From NCBI GenBank assembly GCA_029881335.1, contig JAOUMU010000020.1, positions 1-35,192 of the forward strand: 35,192 nt of DNA. The letters run 5' to 3'. The notes under the pieces were generated by a model. The model saw only the letters and a list, made by a program, of their open reading frames with translations, did not search any database and had not been told where the DNA came from. Source of the DNA: Nitrospinota bacterium. GTDB taxonomy: Bacteria > Nitrospinota_A > UBA7883. This document shows, in pieces, positions 8,284-16,961 of this stretch; the stretch's first letter is position 1; every line of letters begins with the position of its first letter. The position numbers and the translations under genes are program-made.

Positions 8284-8311
8284 ATTATATACAGCACAAG
8301 ACACTTTTCAA
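8284..8311 (-). promoter_or_regulatory. Promoter of the ectR-ectABC-ehuBCDA operon
   Basis: On the minus strand, TTGAAA (8311-8306) and a perfect TATAAT (8289-8284) are separated by 16 nt. Transcription would start near 8277 and leave a leader of about 135 nt before ectR. A second -35-like TTGACA (8192-8187) closer to ectR lacks a good -10 partner. Confidence 0.55.
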
Positions 8312-8720
8312 GCCAAAGCTTATCATCCAACCACCCTACTCCTGCAATACAATGTATTTTCTTGCCTTATATTGCTTATGCTCTCTCCAGAAATCATGCC
8401 GACTTTGCATAGCGGGCGCTGGACTTCCCAGATTATACTGTACACCGCATTCTTCTAGCTTCCCCCCTTACCTTTCACAGGATGACAGATAACAAGCCGA
8501 CCAGTTCTGTTATTGGATAATTCTTCGTTGGATACTCCCACTGTTTTGTTGCTAAACTGCTTTCGATCAATCCATATCCGGAGATTTGCTGATATGACAG
8601 GCTACGCGATGTTCGCAGGCACAAGGGTGTTGACATGCGCCTTGGGAAAGATGGCGGGATCCCCGGCCGGGGGAGGAGTCGTGAAGACATGCGCCGGTTC
8701 GCTGGGAGCGAGGCTGCCCC
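8312..8720. other. Gene-free stretch between the ectoine operon and holB
   Basis: About 410 bp with no supported gene. The left half is AT-richer than the coding DNA around it and carries several TATA-like words (for instance TTATACTGTACA near 8433). I could not pick a convincing holB promoter. The short open frames here lack ribosome sites and resemble no family. Confidence 0.5.
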
Positions 8721-9743
8721 TTGTCTGAAAAGATACTCAGACTAAGCCAGATAGTGGGCCAGGCCACTGCGGTTAAAATATTAAGGGCCGCCCTTCCGCC
8801 GGGCCTTCCGGGAAGTGGATACCTCTTCGCCGGACCGATGGGATTGGGGAAAATGTCCTCCGCCATGGCATGGGCCCAGGCCATGTTCTGCGTAGAGAGG
8901 GATGGGCATGACGCCTGCGGCCATTGCGGCCCCTGCCTCAAGATAGAAAACGGGGCTCATCCCGATCTGCTGATACTGGCGCCCACGGTGAAGACGAAGA
9001 AGGTGAAGCAGGATATCGACATAGACAGCGTGCGGGAGCTAATCGAAAGGCTGGCCTACAAGCCATACGAGGCGGCGCGTAAAATCGCCATAATTGAAGA
9101 AGCGGACAAGATGAATCTGCATGCGGCCAATGCATTTTTAAAGACTCTGGAAGAGCCAAGCGGGGACACCATAGCGATCCTCACCGCTTCCAATCCATCA
9201 AGGCTTCCCGCCACCATTTTATCCAGATGCAGGATAGTGCGCTTCACTCCAGCACCCATAGGGGAGATGGTGGAATACCTGAGGGGGAAGCTGGGCATTG
9301 ACGAGAAAAAGGCCCGGACCATTGCCGTGATGAGCAAAGGGGCGGTGGGCGCCTCGGATCCGGAGCGGCTGAAGGAGGATATCGAGCTTCGCGCCATGGC
9401 TCTTGATTTCATCACGGACGCCAGGCGAGCGCCAGCGGCGAAATATTACAGGCAGGCCCGGGCCATGGACAAAGAAAAGAACAGAGAGACCGTGGACAAG
9501 TTCATATCGATGATTCTCTTTCTGCTTCGGGAAATGGCTGTCATGAAATTCACTGGAAAATATGATAACGTGGTAAATGTTGATATAGTAGATGGACTGG
9601 ATAAGGCTGGGCGTGGGTATTCAGGAAGATGTATTCTCGGCCTGGCGGCGGCGGTAGAGGAACTCATGGCTGCCAGGAGCCTGCACATCAACCCGTTTCT
9701 GACACTCAGCCTCCTCTTTTTAGAGTTTAGAAAGGACCCATGA
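8721..9743 (+). CDS. holB: DNA polymerase III, delta' subunit (clamp-loader ATPase-like)
   Basis: Part of the clamp loader that places the sliding clamp on primed DNA. The 340-residue product has an N-terminal AAA+ fold: FAGPMGLGKMSSAMAW as P-loop, a zinc-type cluster of four Cys (one in AMFCVERD, then DACGHCGPC), IAIIEEADKM as Walker B, FLKTLEEPS, and ILSRCRIVRF with the SRC sensor motif. The P-loop keeps GK, so it may bind ATP, whereas many delta' proteins are degenerate. The first in-frame start after a stop at 8682 is TTG 8721, giving MSEKILRLSQIVGQ with GAGG about 7 nt upstream. It overlaps ricT by 4 nt, a linkage also known in Firmicutes. Confidence 0.9.
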   Translation: MSEKILRLSQIVGQATAVKILRAALPPGLPGSGYLFAGPMGLGKMSSAMAWAQAMFCVERDGHDACGHCGPCLKIENGAHPDLLILAPTVKTKKVKQDIDIDSVRELIERLAYKPYEAARKIAIIEEADKMNLHAANAFLKTLEEPSGDTIAILTASNPSRLPATILSRCRIVRFTPAPIGEMVEYLRGKLGIDEKKARTIAVMSKGAVGASDPERLKEDIELRAMALDFITDARRAPAAKYYRQARAMDKEKNRETVDKFISMILFLLREMAVMKFTGKYDNVVNVDIVDGLDKAGRGYSGRCILGLAAAVEELMAARSLHINPFLTLSLLFLEFRKDP

Positions 9744-10966
9744 GCGACATATCCAACGATCCACAGGGCATGGCGGGCGCGGGCGAAGACACCGAAGCCA
9801 ACCTGTCATCCCCTCCCGAGCCAGCAAAGGCTCTGGATTTCGTCGTGAAAGTGCTCCTGCATTCCGGTGGAAGGATGAGTGACTATTACTGGAATGGCGT
9901 GACGCTGCAGGTGGGTGACAATTGCGTGGTGTTGGACGATGGCCACGCGGAGTATGGATCCGTGGCTCTGACCAGAAGACCATATCTTCCCTCATGCGCC
10001 AAGAAAGCTCCCATGGGCAAAGTGCTTCGCAAGGCCACCGAGGCTGATATCGCCCTAGTTGGGCGGCTTGCCGACAGGGAGAAATCCGCCCTGGAGTACT
10101 GCAGGGAGAAGGTGATCGATCATGGCCTCAAAATGAGCATCTCGAGGGTCAGCTACAGCTTCGATGAAAAAAAGGCGTTGTTCTACTTCACCGCGGACAC
10201 CAGGGTGGATTTCCGTGAACTGGTAAAGGAGCTGAACAGCTTCACCAGGATCAAGGTGGAACTGCGCCAGGTGGGCGTGAGGGATAAGGCCAAGCTGCAA
10301 GGAGGGTGCGGCCCTTGCGGATCGGAGCTATGCTGCTCCGGGTTCCTGCCGGAATTCGCCCCAGTATCGATCCGCATGGCGAAAAATCAATCTCTGGCGC
10401 TGAGCCCGGAAAAAATCTCCGGCGTCTGCGGCAGGCTTCTTTGCTGCTTGTCATATGAAAACGATGTTTACACAGAACTTCAGAAAAAATCGCCGAAAAT
10501 GGGGAAATTAGTGGACACACCGGACGGCAAGCGGGGAAAGGTGTGCCAGCTTAACCTGCTAATGGATCGTTTATCGGTTGGCTTCGAGGATGGAACCAGA
10601 ACCGAATACGATATTGACCCGCTAACCGGCGCTCTGGGAGAAAGACGGCCCGACGCTCCGCCCTCCAATTCCGGGACCATGGAGGATACTCCCTTTGTCG
10701 AAAGGAAAGGGCAACGGCAGCACGGAAGGAGCGATCCCAGACAACGACCAAAGGAACGGCCGCGAGAGGAGGGCAGACCCAAGAGGGGAAGAAATCCCGA
10801 GAAGCCACAGGACAAGAACAGGAAAAGACCAGGCGAGCCCCCCAAGCCAACGGCTACAGCGGATGGTATCAAAGATGGCAAAGTCCCGAAGGAGGCCAAG
10901 AACCTGACAGACGGCCCTGTCCAGCCAAGACGGCGCAGCCGTGGCCGCAGGCGGCCTGCCAGATAA
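9740..10966 (+). CDS. ricT: PSP1/RicT (YaaT) family protein with basic C-terminal tail
   Basis: A 408-residue protein with a central PSP1 domain (roughly residues 30-295). Key features are the Cys-rich CGPCGSELCCSGFLPEF and the later VCGRLLCCLSYE, a set of cysteines that in the RicA/F/T complex of Bacillus helps hold iron-sulfur clusters. After about residue 300 the tail becomes a disordered Arg/Lys/Pro-rich stretch (REEGRPKRGR, RRRSRGRRRPAR), a likely RNA- or acidic-partner-binding region. It follows holB with a 4-nt overlap. In Bacillus the protein acts in mRNA processing and phosphorelay; its role in diderms is not established. Confidence 0.85.
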   Translation: MSDISNDPQGMAGAGEDTEANLSSPPEPAKALDFVVKVLLHSGGRMSDYYWNGVTLQVGDNCVVLDDGHAEYGSVALTRRPYLPSCAKKAPMGKVLRKATEADIALVGRLADREKSALEYCREKVIDHGLKMSISRVSYSFDEKKALFYFTADTRVDFRELVKELNSFTRIKVELRQVGVRDKAKLQGGCGPCGSELCCSGFLPEFAPVSIRMAKNQSLALSPEKISGVCGRLLCCLSYENDVYTELQKKSPKMGKLVDTPDGKRGKVCQLNLLMDRLSVGFEDGTRTEYDIDPLTGALGERRPDAPPSNSGTMEDTPFVERKGQRQHGRSDPRQRPKERPREEGRPKRGRNPEKPQDKNRKRPGEPPKPTATADGIKDGKVPKEAKNLTDGPVQPRRRSRGRRRPAR

Positions 10967-10968
10967 AA

Positions 10969-11424
10969 ATGTATTCGCCCGGAATCATGAAATCCATGGC
11001 CCTAGCGCATGTCTTCCTTATTGCGCTGGCCGCCTCTGGCTGGGCGGACCCGCTATACGTAGAGGAGAAGAAAGCCCGCATCCGCTCCGGGCCCGGGACT
11101 GAATACAGTATTCTGTGGGAGACCCCCCGCTATTCGCCGCTGGAATACCTGGCCAAGTATAAAGATTGGTTCGCGGTGCGTGATTTCCAAAATGACGTGG
11201 GGTGGGTTCACCAGGATTCAGTGGCAAAGGGAAAAGCTCTCATCGTACTGGAGAGCAAGGCGAATATCAGAAAAGATCCATCCGCGGACTCGCCTATAGT
11301 TTTCGTGGTGGAGAAGCATTATATATTCAAGGTAATCAGCGTCAAGGGAAGCTGGCTCAAGGTCCAGGACGCCGATGGTGAGGTGGGGTGGATCCACGAC
11401 AAACTTGTTTGGGTGGCCCCGTAG
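10969..11424 (+). CDS. Secreted protein with two bacterial SH3 domains
   Basis: A 151-residue protein with a signal peptide (hydrophobic core ALAHVFLIALAASGWA) followed by two SH3_3-like repeats: ARIRSGPGTEYSILWE to DVGWVHQDSV, then ANIRKDPSADSPIVFVV to EVGWIHDKLV. Both repeats end with the 'VGW(V/I)H' signature. Such domains bind peptidoglycan or peptides in the periplasm. It starts 2 nt after ricT; ATG 10987 (MKSMALAH) is an alternative start that gives a more regular signal peptide. Neither start has a strong ribosome site. Exact ligand is unknown. Confidence 0.8.
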   Translation: MYSPGIMKSMALAHVFLIALAASGWADPLYVEEKKARIRSGPGTEYSILWETPRYSPLEYLAKYKDWFAVRDFQNDVGWVHQDSVAKGKALIVLESKANIRKDPSADSPIVFVVEKHYIFKVISVKGSWLKVQDADGEVGWIHDKLVWVAP

Positions 11425-11477
11425 CCTCTACCCGGAATTAAAGTAATCTCCTTTCATGACTTTTTCGGTTTTAGCTG

Positions 11478-14400
11478 GTGAAGAATAAAGAATTCAAGTT
11501 CGTTTTCCTGCCTATTGCTCTGATGGTGGGAGCGCTTATCTTCCTGTTCTTTTATTCAGACTCCGAAAATGAAATGGATATCTTTAAAACAGCGGAGAGA
11601 AGCTCGGTTTCCTTCGCCGTTGAAATGATCCAGGAAGACTTTTCCGATGCTGTCTCCGACCTGGAGATCCTTTCGGCCAGCCAGTTTTTCAGCGACAGTT
11701 CTTCCGTGGACCAAATATACATCATCGATACGATCAAACATCTTTTTAGCCATTATCTGGAGAGCAAGCGCGTATACGAAAGCATCACCTTTATGGACAA
11801 GAAGGGGATGGAAAAGGTCCGTGTGAACTATAACGGGGGCGCCCCGGCCAGTGTGGAGGAAGCGGAGCTTGTTTCCAGAGCAGATATTGATTATTTCAAG
11901 GAAGCGGTTTCAATAGTCGCCGGACAAACGTACATGACTTTCCCCATGGACTCCACGCCGAAGACAAGCCCTGAATCCCTAGATGATATGTCCATCTTTT
12001 TCCTTGCTCCGGTTTATAACGCCTCCTCCAGCATGGTGGGCGTAGTGATGATCGAATACCGCCTGTCAACCTTGTCCCGGCGCCTGATGAAAATATTCGC
12101 CAATTCTCCAGACTCCATAATGATTGTGGACATGGAAGGACGATGGCTCCTGCCTCCCAGGTCTGGAAGGGAAAGCGAAATCGTGGTGAATCCCTCCTCG
12201 CTGCCTATAGGCGCCATGTTTCCGGAGGCATGGGAAAAAATACGTAGCTCGCAATCGGGCCAGTTCATCAACGATTTAGGGTTATTCACATACGAGAGTT
12301 TTTATTCTCCCAAGGCGATCCACCATCACGTCATATCTGGTGAGGAGTCAAGAGGGATGAAGGCATGGAAGGTAATCTCGCTCGTCCCGGACAATATGGT
12401 CAACGCCCAATCGCGAAGGCTTTCCGGCAGGCTGGTCATCCTGTACGCGATCTTCATCATTTTCATCGGTATCACACTTAAAATCCAGGACAGATACTCA
12501 GGGACCAATGGAGGCCTCCCCTTTAGCAAGGTTTCCCCCATTGCCCTGATGGGGGTCACTGTTCTAATAGTTTTCATGTCGGAATTCATCGTCATGCTCG
12601 CGCTTCAAGCCGCGCCCCAGCTGGGTCCGCTCACCGAAGCGGCGGTGGACGCCACTCTTCTTTCCGTGCTGATCCTCCCCATGATCTCCTTTTTGCTGAT
12701 CCGGCCCCTGGCCGATCACATCCGCGCCCGTCAGAGCAACGAAGAGAAGCTGAAGCGTTCTGAAGAAAATGTCAAAGCGATCATTAAAAACGCCGGCGAG
12801 GGGATCGTGGTGCTGGACGAGAAAATGAGAATACAGATGGTGAACGAAGAGCTTTTGAACATCTTCGGTTACTCAGAAGATGAGCTGACCGGTGAAAAAA
12901 TCACCATCCTCTCCCCGGTCGACCCTCTCGAGGGCCGGGAAGGCCTGACAGCCGCCGACTCTGGCCCTTTCAGAAGCCTGTTAACAGCCACCGGTCGAAG
13001 AACCAAGATCATGGGTCTACGCAAATCGGGCGAGACTTTTCCCATGGAGGCCCGTATCGAAAAAACCACCACCAGTGACCAATGCTTCTATGTGGGTGCG
13101 CTACGGGATATCACCGACAGGGAGTTTGCCCTCAAGGCCCTTGCCGAAAGCGAGGAAAAGTTCCGCAGCTCCTTCGAAAACGCGGCCATTGGCATGGTGC
13201 TTGTGGACCTCGACGGAAAATTCCTGCAAGTCAACGGAGCCTTTTGCTCAATGGTGGGCTACAGCAAATTGGAGCTTATGTCCAAGACTTTTTCCGACAT
13301 CACCTATCCGGAGGACCTGGCGGAGGACATGCTCAACGTCCAACGCGCCTTGCGGGGGGATATTGATTCATTCCAAATGGAAAAAAGGTATATCCATAAG
13401 AACGGGGAGACTATCTGGGTCCTTCTCAACGCGGCGCTGGTCCGTGAAACGGGCCATGAACCACGTTTCTTCATAGCCCAGACCGAGGATATCACTGATC
13501 GGAAGAAAACCGAGCTTGCGCTTATAGGGGCCAAGGAAGACGCGGAGGAGTCAAATTTGCTGAAAGACAAGTTCGTGTCCCTGGTGGCCCACGACCTGCG
13601 CTCCCCTTTCGTCTCGATTTCCGGCCTTCTATCCCTGATGGTGTCGGAGGAAGGTGGTGATTTGTCAGAAAGGCATTCATTGATGCTGAAGACAGCGCTT
13701 AACGCCAGCGAACAATCTGTGGGATTAATAGACGAGCTATTGAACATCAGTAGATTGAAGACTGGGGTCATCACGCCCCGGCGACGCTTCCTGGACGCTT
13801 ATAACATAGCCCTTATGGCCATTGCCTCCCTCTCCCACATCGCCGCCAGAAAAAACGTGGTTCTGGAAAACCTGGTCCCGGAGCGGACAAGGATATTCGC
13901 CGATCCGCGCCTCTACACCGAGGTGATCACCAACCTTTTAAACAACGCCATCAAATTCTCCCATTCTGGATCCAAAGTGCGGATCATCGCCACTGGCGAT
14001 GGCAAGGCGGGGCTGGCTGTACTGGATCACGGGGTGGGTGTGAGGATGGAGTATATAGACAAGCTTTTCCGCTATGATGAAAAAACCCACACCAGGGGCA
14101 CCCTGGGCGAGACCGGCACAGGCCTGGGCCTGCCGTTGAGCTATGACATAATGCTCGCTCACGGCGGCACGCTGGAATGCTCCGCGCCGGAAAATGGAGG
14201 AAGCCTCTTCGTTGCAAACCTCCCCAATATCACCCCAAGAATACTCGTGGTGGAAAAAGACCAGGAAATAGCCCACCTTATGGAGCTTGCTCTTGCCGAG
14301 GAAGTGGTGGAGTTTCTCAAGACCGCGGATTTCGGCGCCGCCAAGGCAATCCTGAACAACAACTTCGTCCATATGATTATCGCAGACCTGGAATACGACC

Positions 14401-14594
14401 CTGGGGCGGGACTGGAGTTCATCAAGTCTATTACCTCCAAAAAGGAAGCTCGGGAAATCCCCGTCCTGGCCATCACTGCACATCACCAAACCAATGAGGC
14501 CGAAAAAGCGCTAAATGCCGGTGCGGCGGACTTCGTCACCAAGCCTCTGGACATGGAGGCAATGATCGCCCGAGCCAGAAGAATTATCATCTAA
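11478..14594 (+). CDS. Membrane-bound hybrid sensor histidine kinase (Cache-like, PAS-PAS-HisKA-HATPase-REC)
   Basis: A 1038-residue inner-membrane sensor. Segments in order: TM1 (about 8-27), a periplasmic Cache-like sensing domain (about 30-310), TM2 (about 317-335), two further hydrophobic segments (about 353-375 and 391-408), PAS1 (about 428-540), PAS2 (about 558-675), HisKA with phospho-acceptor His705 in VAHDLRSPF, HATPase with N-box NLLNNAIKF, DHGVGV and GTGLGL, and a C-terminal receiver with Asp970. In the receiver the usual acidic pair reads VVEKD rather than VVDDD, and one residue is inserted after the Asp, so phosphorylation may be atypical. Start GTG 11478 lacks a clear ribosome site. 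No response regulator gene is adjacent; the target is unknown. Confidence 0.88.
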   Translation: MKNKEFKFVFLPIALMVGALIFLFFYSDSENEMDIFKTAERSSVSFAVEMIQEDFSDAVSDLEILSASQFFSDSSSVDQIYIIDTIKHLFSHYLESKRVYESITFMDKKGMEKVRVNYNGGAPASVEEAELVSRADIDYFKEAVSIVAGQTYMTFPMDSTPKTSPESLDDMSIFFLAPVYNASSSMVGVVMIEYRLSTLSRRLMKIFANSPDSIMIVDMEGRWLLPPRSGRESEIVVNPSSLPIGAMFPEAWEKIRSSQSGQFINDLGLFTYESFYSPKAIHHHVISGEESRGMKAWKVISLVPDNMVNAQSRRLSGRLVILYAIFIIFIGITLKIQDRYSGTNGGLPFSKVSPIALMGVTVLIVFMSEFIVMLALQAAPQLGPLTEAAVDATLLSVLILPMISFLLIRPLADHIRARQSNEEKLKRSEENVKAIIKNAGEGIVVLDEKMRIQMVNEELLNIFGYSEDELTGEKITILSPVDPLEGREGLTAADSGPFRSLLTATGRRTKIMGLRKSGETFPMEARIEKTTTSDQCFYVGALRDITDREFALKALAESEEKFRSSFENAAIGMVLVDLDGKFLQVNGAFCSMVGYSKLELMSKTFSDITYPEDLAEDMLNVQRALRGDIDSFQMEKRYIHKNGETIWVLLNAALVRETGHEPRFFIAQTEDITDRKKTELALIGAKEDAEESNLLKDKFVSLVAHDLRSPFVSISGLLSLMVSEEGGDLSERHSLMLKTALNASEQSVGLIDELLNISRLKTGVITPRRRFLDAYNIALMAIASLSHIAARKNVVLENLVPERTRIFADPRLYTEVITNLLNNAIKFSHSGSKVRIIATGDGKAGLAVLDHGVGVRMEYIDKLFRYDEKTHTRGTLGETGTGLGLPLSYDIMLAHGGTLECSAPENGGSLFVANLPNITPRILVVEKDQEIAHLMELALAEEVVEFLKTADFGAAKAILNNNFVHMIIADLEYDPGAGLEFIKSITSKKEAREIPVLAITAHHQTNEAEKALNAGAADFVTKPLDMEAMIARARRIII

Positions 14595-14630
14595 CCCCCC
14601 CCCATCCCCCAGGAAACTGAATTCAGTACA

Positions 14631-15908
14631 ATGTCCAGAGAATCGAAAATCATCACCATTTCAGCCACGATTCATTTTCTCACCCACATGTCCATGCTCA
14701 TCTTCCCCGCCATGGTTCTGCCCATCGCCAGGGAGATGATCACAACGCCTTCCACCATAATATCCATTGCGTTTTTCATGTATTTACTCTACGGAGGGTT
14801 GGCCCTGCCAGCCGGCTTCATGGCGGACAAGTGGCCCAGGATATCGATACTGAAAATCTGCGCGGCAGGGATCAGCGCCGCATCGTTTTTGGCCGGATTC
14901 TCCTCCACCACGGCAGGACTCACCGCGGCCTTGGCGTTGCTCGGTCTCTTCTGCGGAATCTACCACCCTGCCGGGCTGGGGCTCATCGCCCACGAAATCG
15001 GCAAGCAGGGCCGCGCTCACGGGATAAACGGAATCTTCGGGAACCTGGGTATCGCCGCCGCGCCACTGTTGGCTGGGGCGATCCTTATGTTCGCAAACTG
15101 GCGTTATGTCTTTTTTGTCACCGGCGCCATGGGCATGGCCGCTCTTCTCCTTGTTTTTTTGCTGGAGGTCCGCGAACGCAAAGGCCATGCCCCAGCCTCT
15201 GGAGCCCCAAAAGATGATTCGGCCCACAAGGCCAAATACTTCACCATCCTCCTGGCCGTAATGACCGTGGTGGGGCTCATATACCGGGCCAATACCATGG
15301 CGCTACCCACCTTGTTGGAGACCTCCTCCGGCGGAGCGCTTGCCGATATAATAACCACGGTGGCAGATCGCCTGGGCCACGACGCGGGGAGTGGAGCAGC
15401 CGCCATTATCGTCTCATCCATCTTCATGTTCAGCGTGGCGGGGCAGGCTGTGGGGGGAAAGGTCGCGGACAGGACAGACCTGCGCCACGGCTATATATTC
15501 TTCCACGGGATGACTGCGGTGTTCATAGCGCTAGTGGGGATAACCTCGGGGATTCCTCTCTATTTTGCGGCGGCAGGGATGGTTTTCTTCAACTTGGGAA
15601 TGCAACCGATAGAAAACAGCCTTGTCTCCAAATTCATCCCCTCACGGTGGATATCCACCGGTTACGGTATAAAGTTCACCTTCACCTTCGGCGTGGGTTC
15701 GCTGGCCGTGTGGCAGGTGGCATGGGCCGAACAGACCATCGGCTTAAGGAATCTCTACCCCATTTTGGCAGCGGAAGCCGCCCTGGCCACCACCCTGGCT
15801 TTCTGGCTGCTGGCAGCCACTCGAAGCCTGGGGGAAGTGCGAAACTCTCATTCTTCGCGGATAGCGAAAATTACGATTGACAAAACAGCCGCAAAAATAG
15901 ACAATTAG
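14631..15908 (+). CDS. Major facilitator superfamily transporter
   Basis: A 425-residue polytopic protein with about 12 hydrophobic segments. The loop between helices 2 and 3 (GFMADKWPRISIL) is the MFS motif A in variant form, and a related loop appears in the second half (GGKVADRTDLRHGY). The two six-helix halves are joined by a hydrophilic linker near residues 180-205. FFNLGMQPIENSLVSKFIP is reminiscent of fosmidomycin-resistance-like (Fsr) MFS members, but substrate cannot be read from sequence. It follows the hybrid kinase by 36 bp, a gap with a run of nine C residues. The C-terminal coding end carries the likely rplM promoter. Confidence 0.8.
   Translation: MSRESKIITISATIHFLTHMSMLIFPAMVLPIAREMITTPSTIISIAFFMYLLYGGLALPAGFMADKWPRISILKICAAGISAASFLAGFSSTTAGLTAALALLGLFCGIYHPAGLGLIAHEIGKQGRAHGINGIFGNLGIAAAPLLAGAILMFANWRYVFFVTGAMGMAALLLVFLLEVRERKGHAPASGAPKDDSAHKAKYFTILLAVMTVVGLIYRANTMALPTLLETSSGGALADIITTVADRLGHDAGSGAAAIIVSSIFMFSVAGQAVGGKVADRTDLRHGYIFFHGMTAVFIALVGITSGIPLYFAAAGMVFFNLGMQPIENSLVSKFIPSRWISTGYGIKFTFTFGVGSLAVWQVAWAEQTIGLRNLYPILAAEAALATTLAFWLLAATRSLGEVRNSHSSRIAKITIDKTAAKIDN
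15877..15905 (+). promoter_or_regulatory. Candidate rplM-rpsI promoter
   Basis: A perfect TTGACA (15877-15882) and GACAAT (15900-15905) are 17 nt apart, inside the last codons of the MFS gene. The start point would be near 15912, about 28 nt before rplM. A separate promoter for the ribosomal protein pair makes sense after unrelated genes. Confidence 0.5.
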
Positions 15909-15939
15909 CGTTTTACACAAATTCGATTTATCGGTGATT

Positions 15940-16389
15940 ATGAAACCTGCGGCCAAAAGTTATTCCGCCAAAAAAGAGGAATTCCCCCTCGGCGACAAAG
16001 AGTGGTTCGTTGTGGACGCCAACGGGAAGGCTTTGGGCCGGATGGCCTGTAAGATTGCCGACGTGCTTCGCGGCAAGAACAAGCCAACTTTCACTCCCCA
16101 TGTGGACACAGGCGCCTTTGTCGTGGTGATAAACGCGGGCAAGGTCGCCTTGTCCGGCAAGAAGCAAGATCAGAAGATATATTACAGGCACTCAGGATAT
16201 CTGGGTTCCCTGAAGTCGGTTTCCGCTCGGGAGATGCTCAGCAAAAAGCCTGAGGAAGTCCTCCGCCAGGCTGTCAAAGGCATGCTCCCCAAGAATAAAC
16301 TGGCCGATCAGATTATCCTTAAGCTTAAAATTTACGCCGGCGGCGAGCACCCCCATGCTGCCCAGAACCCTACCGCTTTGGAGTTATAG
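15940..16389 (+). CDS. rplM: 50S ribosomal protein L13
   Basis: Large-subunit ribosomal protein, 149 residues. Characteristic stretches are WFVVDANGKALGRMACKIAD, then KPTFTPHVDTGAFVVVINA, KIYYRHSGYLGSLKS, VLRQAVKGMLPKN and YAGGEHPHAAQNP, which span the whole L13 fold. ATG 15940 is preferred over an in-frame GTG at 15934. The gene pairs with rpsI 3 bp downstream, as in nearly all bacteria. Confidence 0.98.
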   Translation: MKPAAKSYSAKKEEFPLGDKEWFVVDANGKALGRMACKIADVLRGKNKPTFTPHVDTGAFVVVINAGKVALSGKKQDQKIYYRHSGYLGSLKSVSAREMLSKKPEEVLRQAVKGMLPKNKLADQIILKLKIYAGGEHPHAAQNPTALEL

Positions 16390-16392
16390 ACG

Positions 16393-16794
16393 ATGGTTGA
16401 GCAGATCGAAGGAAGATATTACGCCACTGGGCGCCGAAAAACGGCCACCGCCCGTGTTTGGATCACGGCCGGTTCGGGCAAATTCATCGTCAACAAGCAG
16501 GAGCCGATAAAATACTTCAAGCGCCCCACTTGCGAGACCATGGTCGTAAGCCCGCTTGAGATCTCCAAACTCTCCAACAAAATAGATGTCATGTGCACCG
16601 TCCGCGGAGGCGGGCTCAGCGGCCAGGCTGGCGCCGTGCGCCACGGCTTGTCAAGAGCCCTTGTCGCCTACGATCCGGAGCTGCGCCGTTCCATCAAAAG
16701 AGCCGGGCTTTTGACCAGAGATCCCAGAATGGTGGAACGAAAAAAACCTGGCAGGGCCGGCGCCAGAAAAAGATTCCAGTTCTCCAAGCGTTAA
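16393..16794 (+). CDS. rpsI: 30S ribosomal protein S9
   Basis: Small-subunit ribosomal protein, 133 residues. It opens with [16 protein letters not shown], contains [22 protein letters not shown], and ends in the basic tail [16 protein letters not shown] that reaches the tRNA in the P site. The ATG follows the rplM stop by 3 bp, with GGAG at 16380-16383 as the ribosome site overlapping the rplM end. Confidence 0.98.
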   Translation: MVEQIEGRYYATGRRKTATARVWITAGSGKFIVNKQEPIKYFKRPTCETMVVSPLEISKLSNKIDVMCTVRGGGLSGQAGAVRHGLSRALVAYDPELRRSIKRAGLLTRDPRMVERKKPGRAGARKRFQFSKR

Positions 16795-16892
16795 GCCGGG
16801 AGAATCTGGATATCCACTCGTCCGCGGGGCTGGGTTTTTCCATTTGACGACAGCGCTCTCTTTTATTTTTTCCGCTCCCCCTCCCGGATCTT

Positions 16893-16920
16893 TTCAACCA
16901 TGGGCAAAATGCGATATCAT
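16893..16920 (+). promoter_or_regulatory. Candidate argC promoter
   Basis: TATCAT (16915-16920) is a good -10, with a weak -35 TTCAAC (16893-16898) 16 nt upstream, in the 167-bp gap after rpsI. I found no clear intrinsic terminator in that gap, although GGGTTTTTCC lies at about 16838, and no recognisable ARG box. Confidence 0.35.
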
Positions 16921-16961
16921 GCATTTGCCTTTTGAACCCAAGGCATGGGGGTAAATCTGAA

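Noticed and set aside
8252-8728. Several open frames of 60-72 codons between ectR and holB.
   Set aside because: No ribosome sites, no recognisable motifs, odd composition; they overlap each other and the holB start.
16795-16961. Intrinsic terminator after rpsI at GGGTTTTTCC.
   Set aside because: No convincing GC stem directly precedes the T-run; only short palindromes (GGATATCC, CCGCGG) are nearby.
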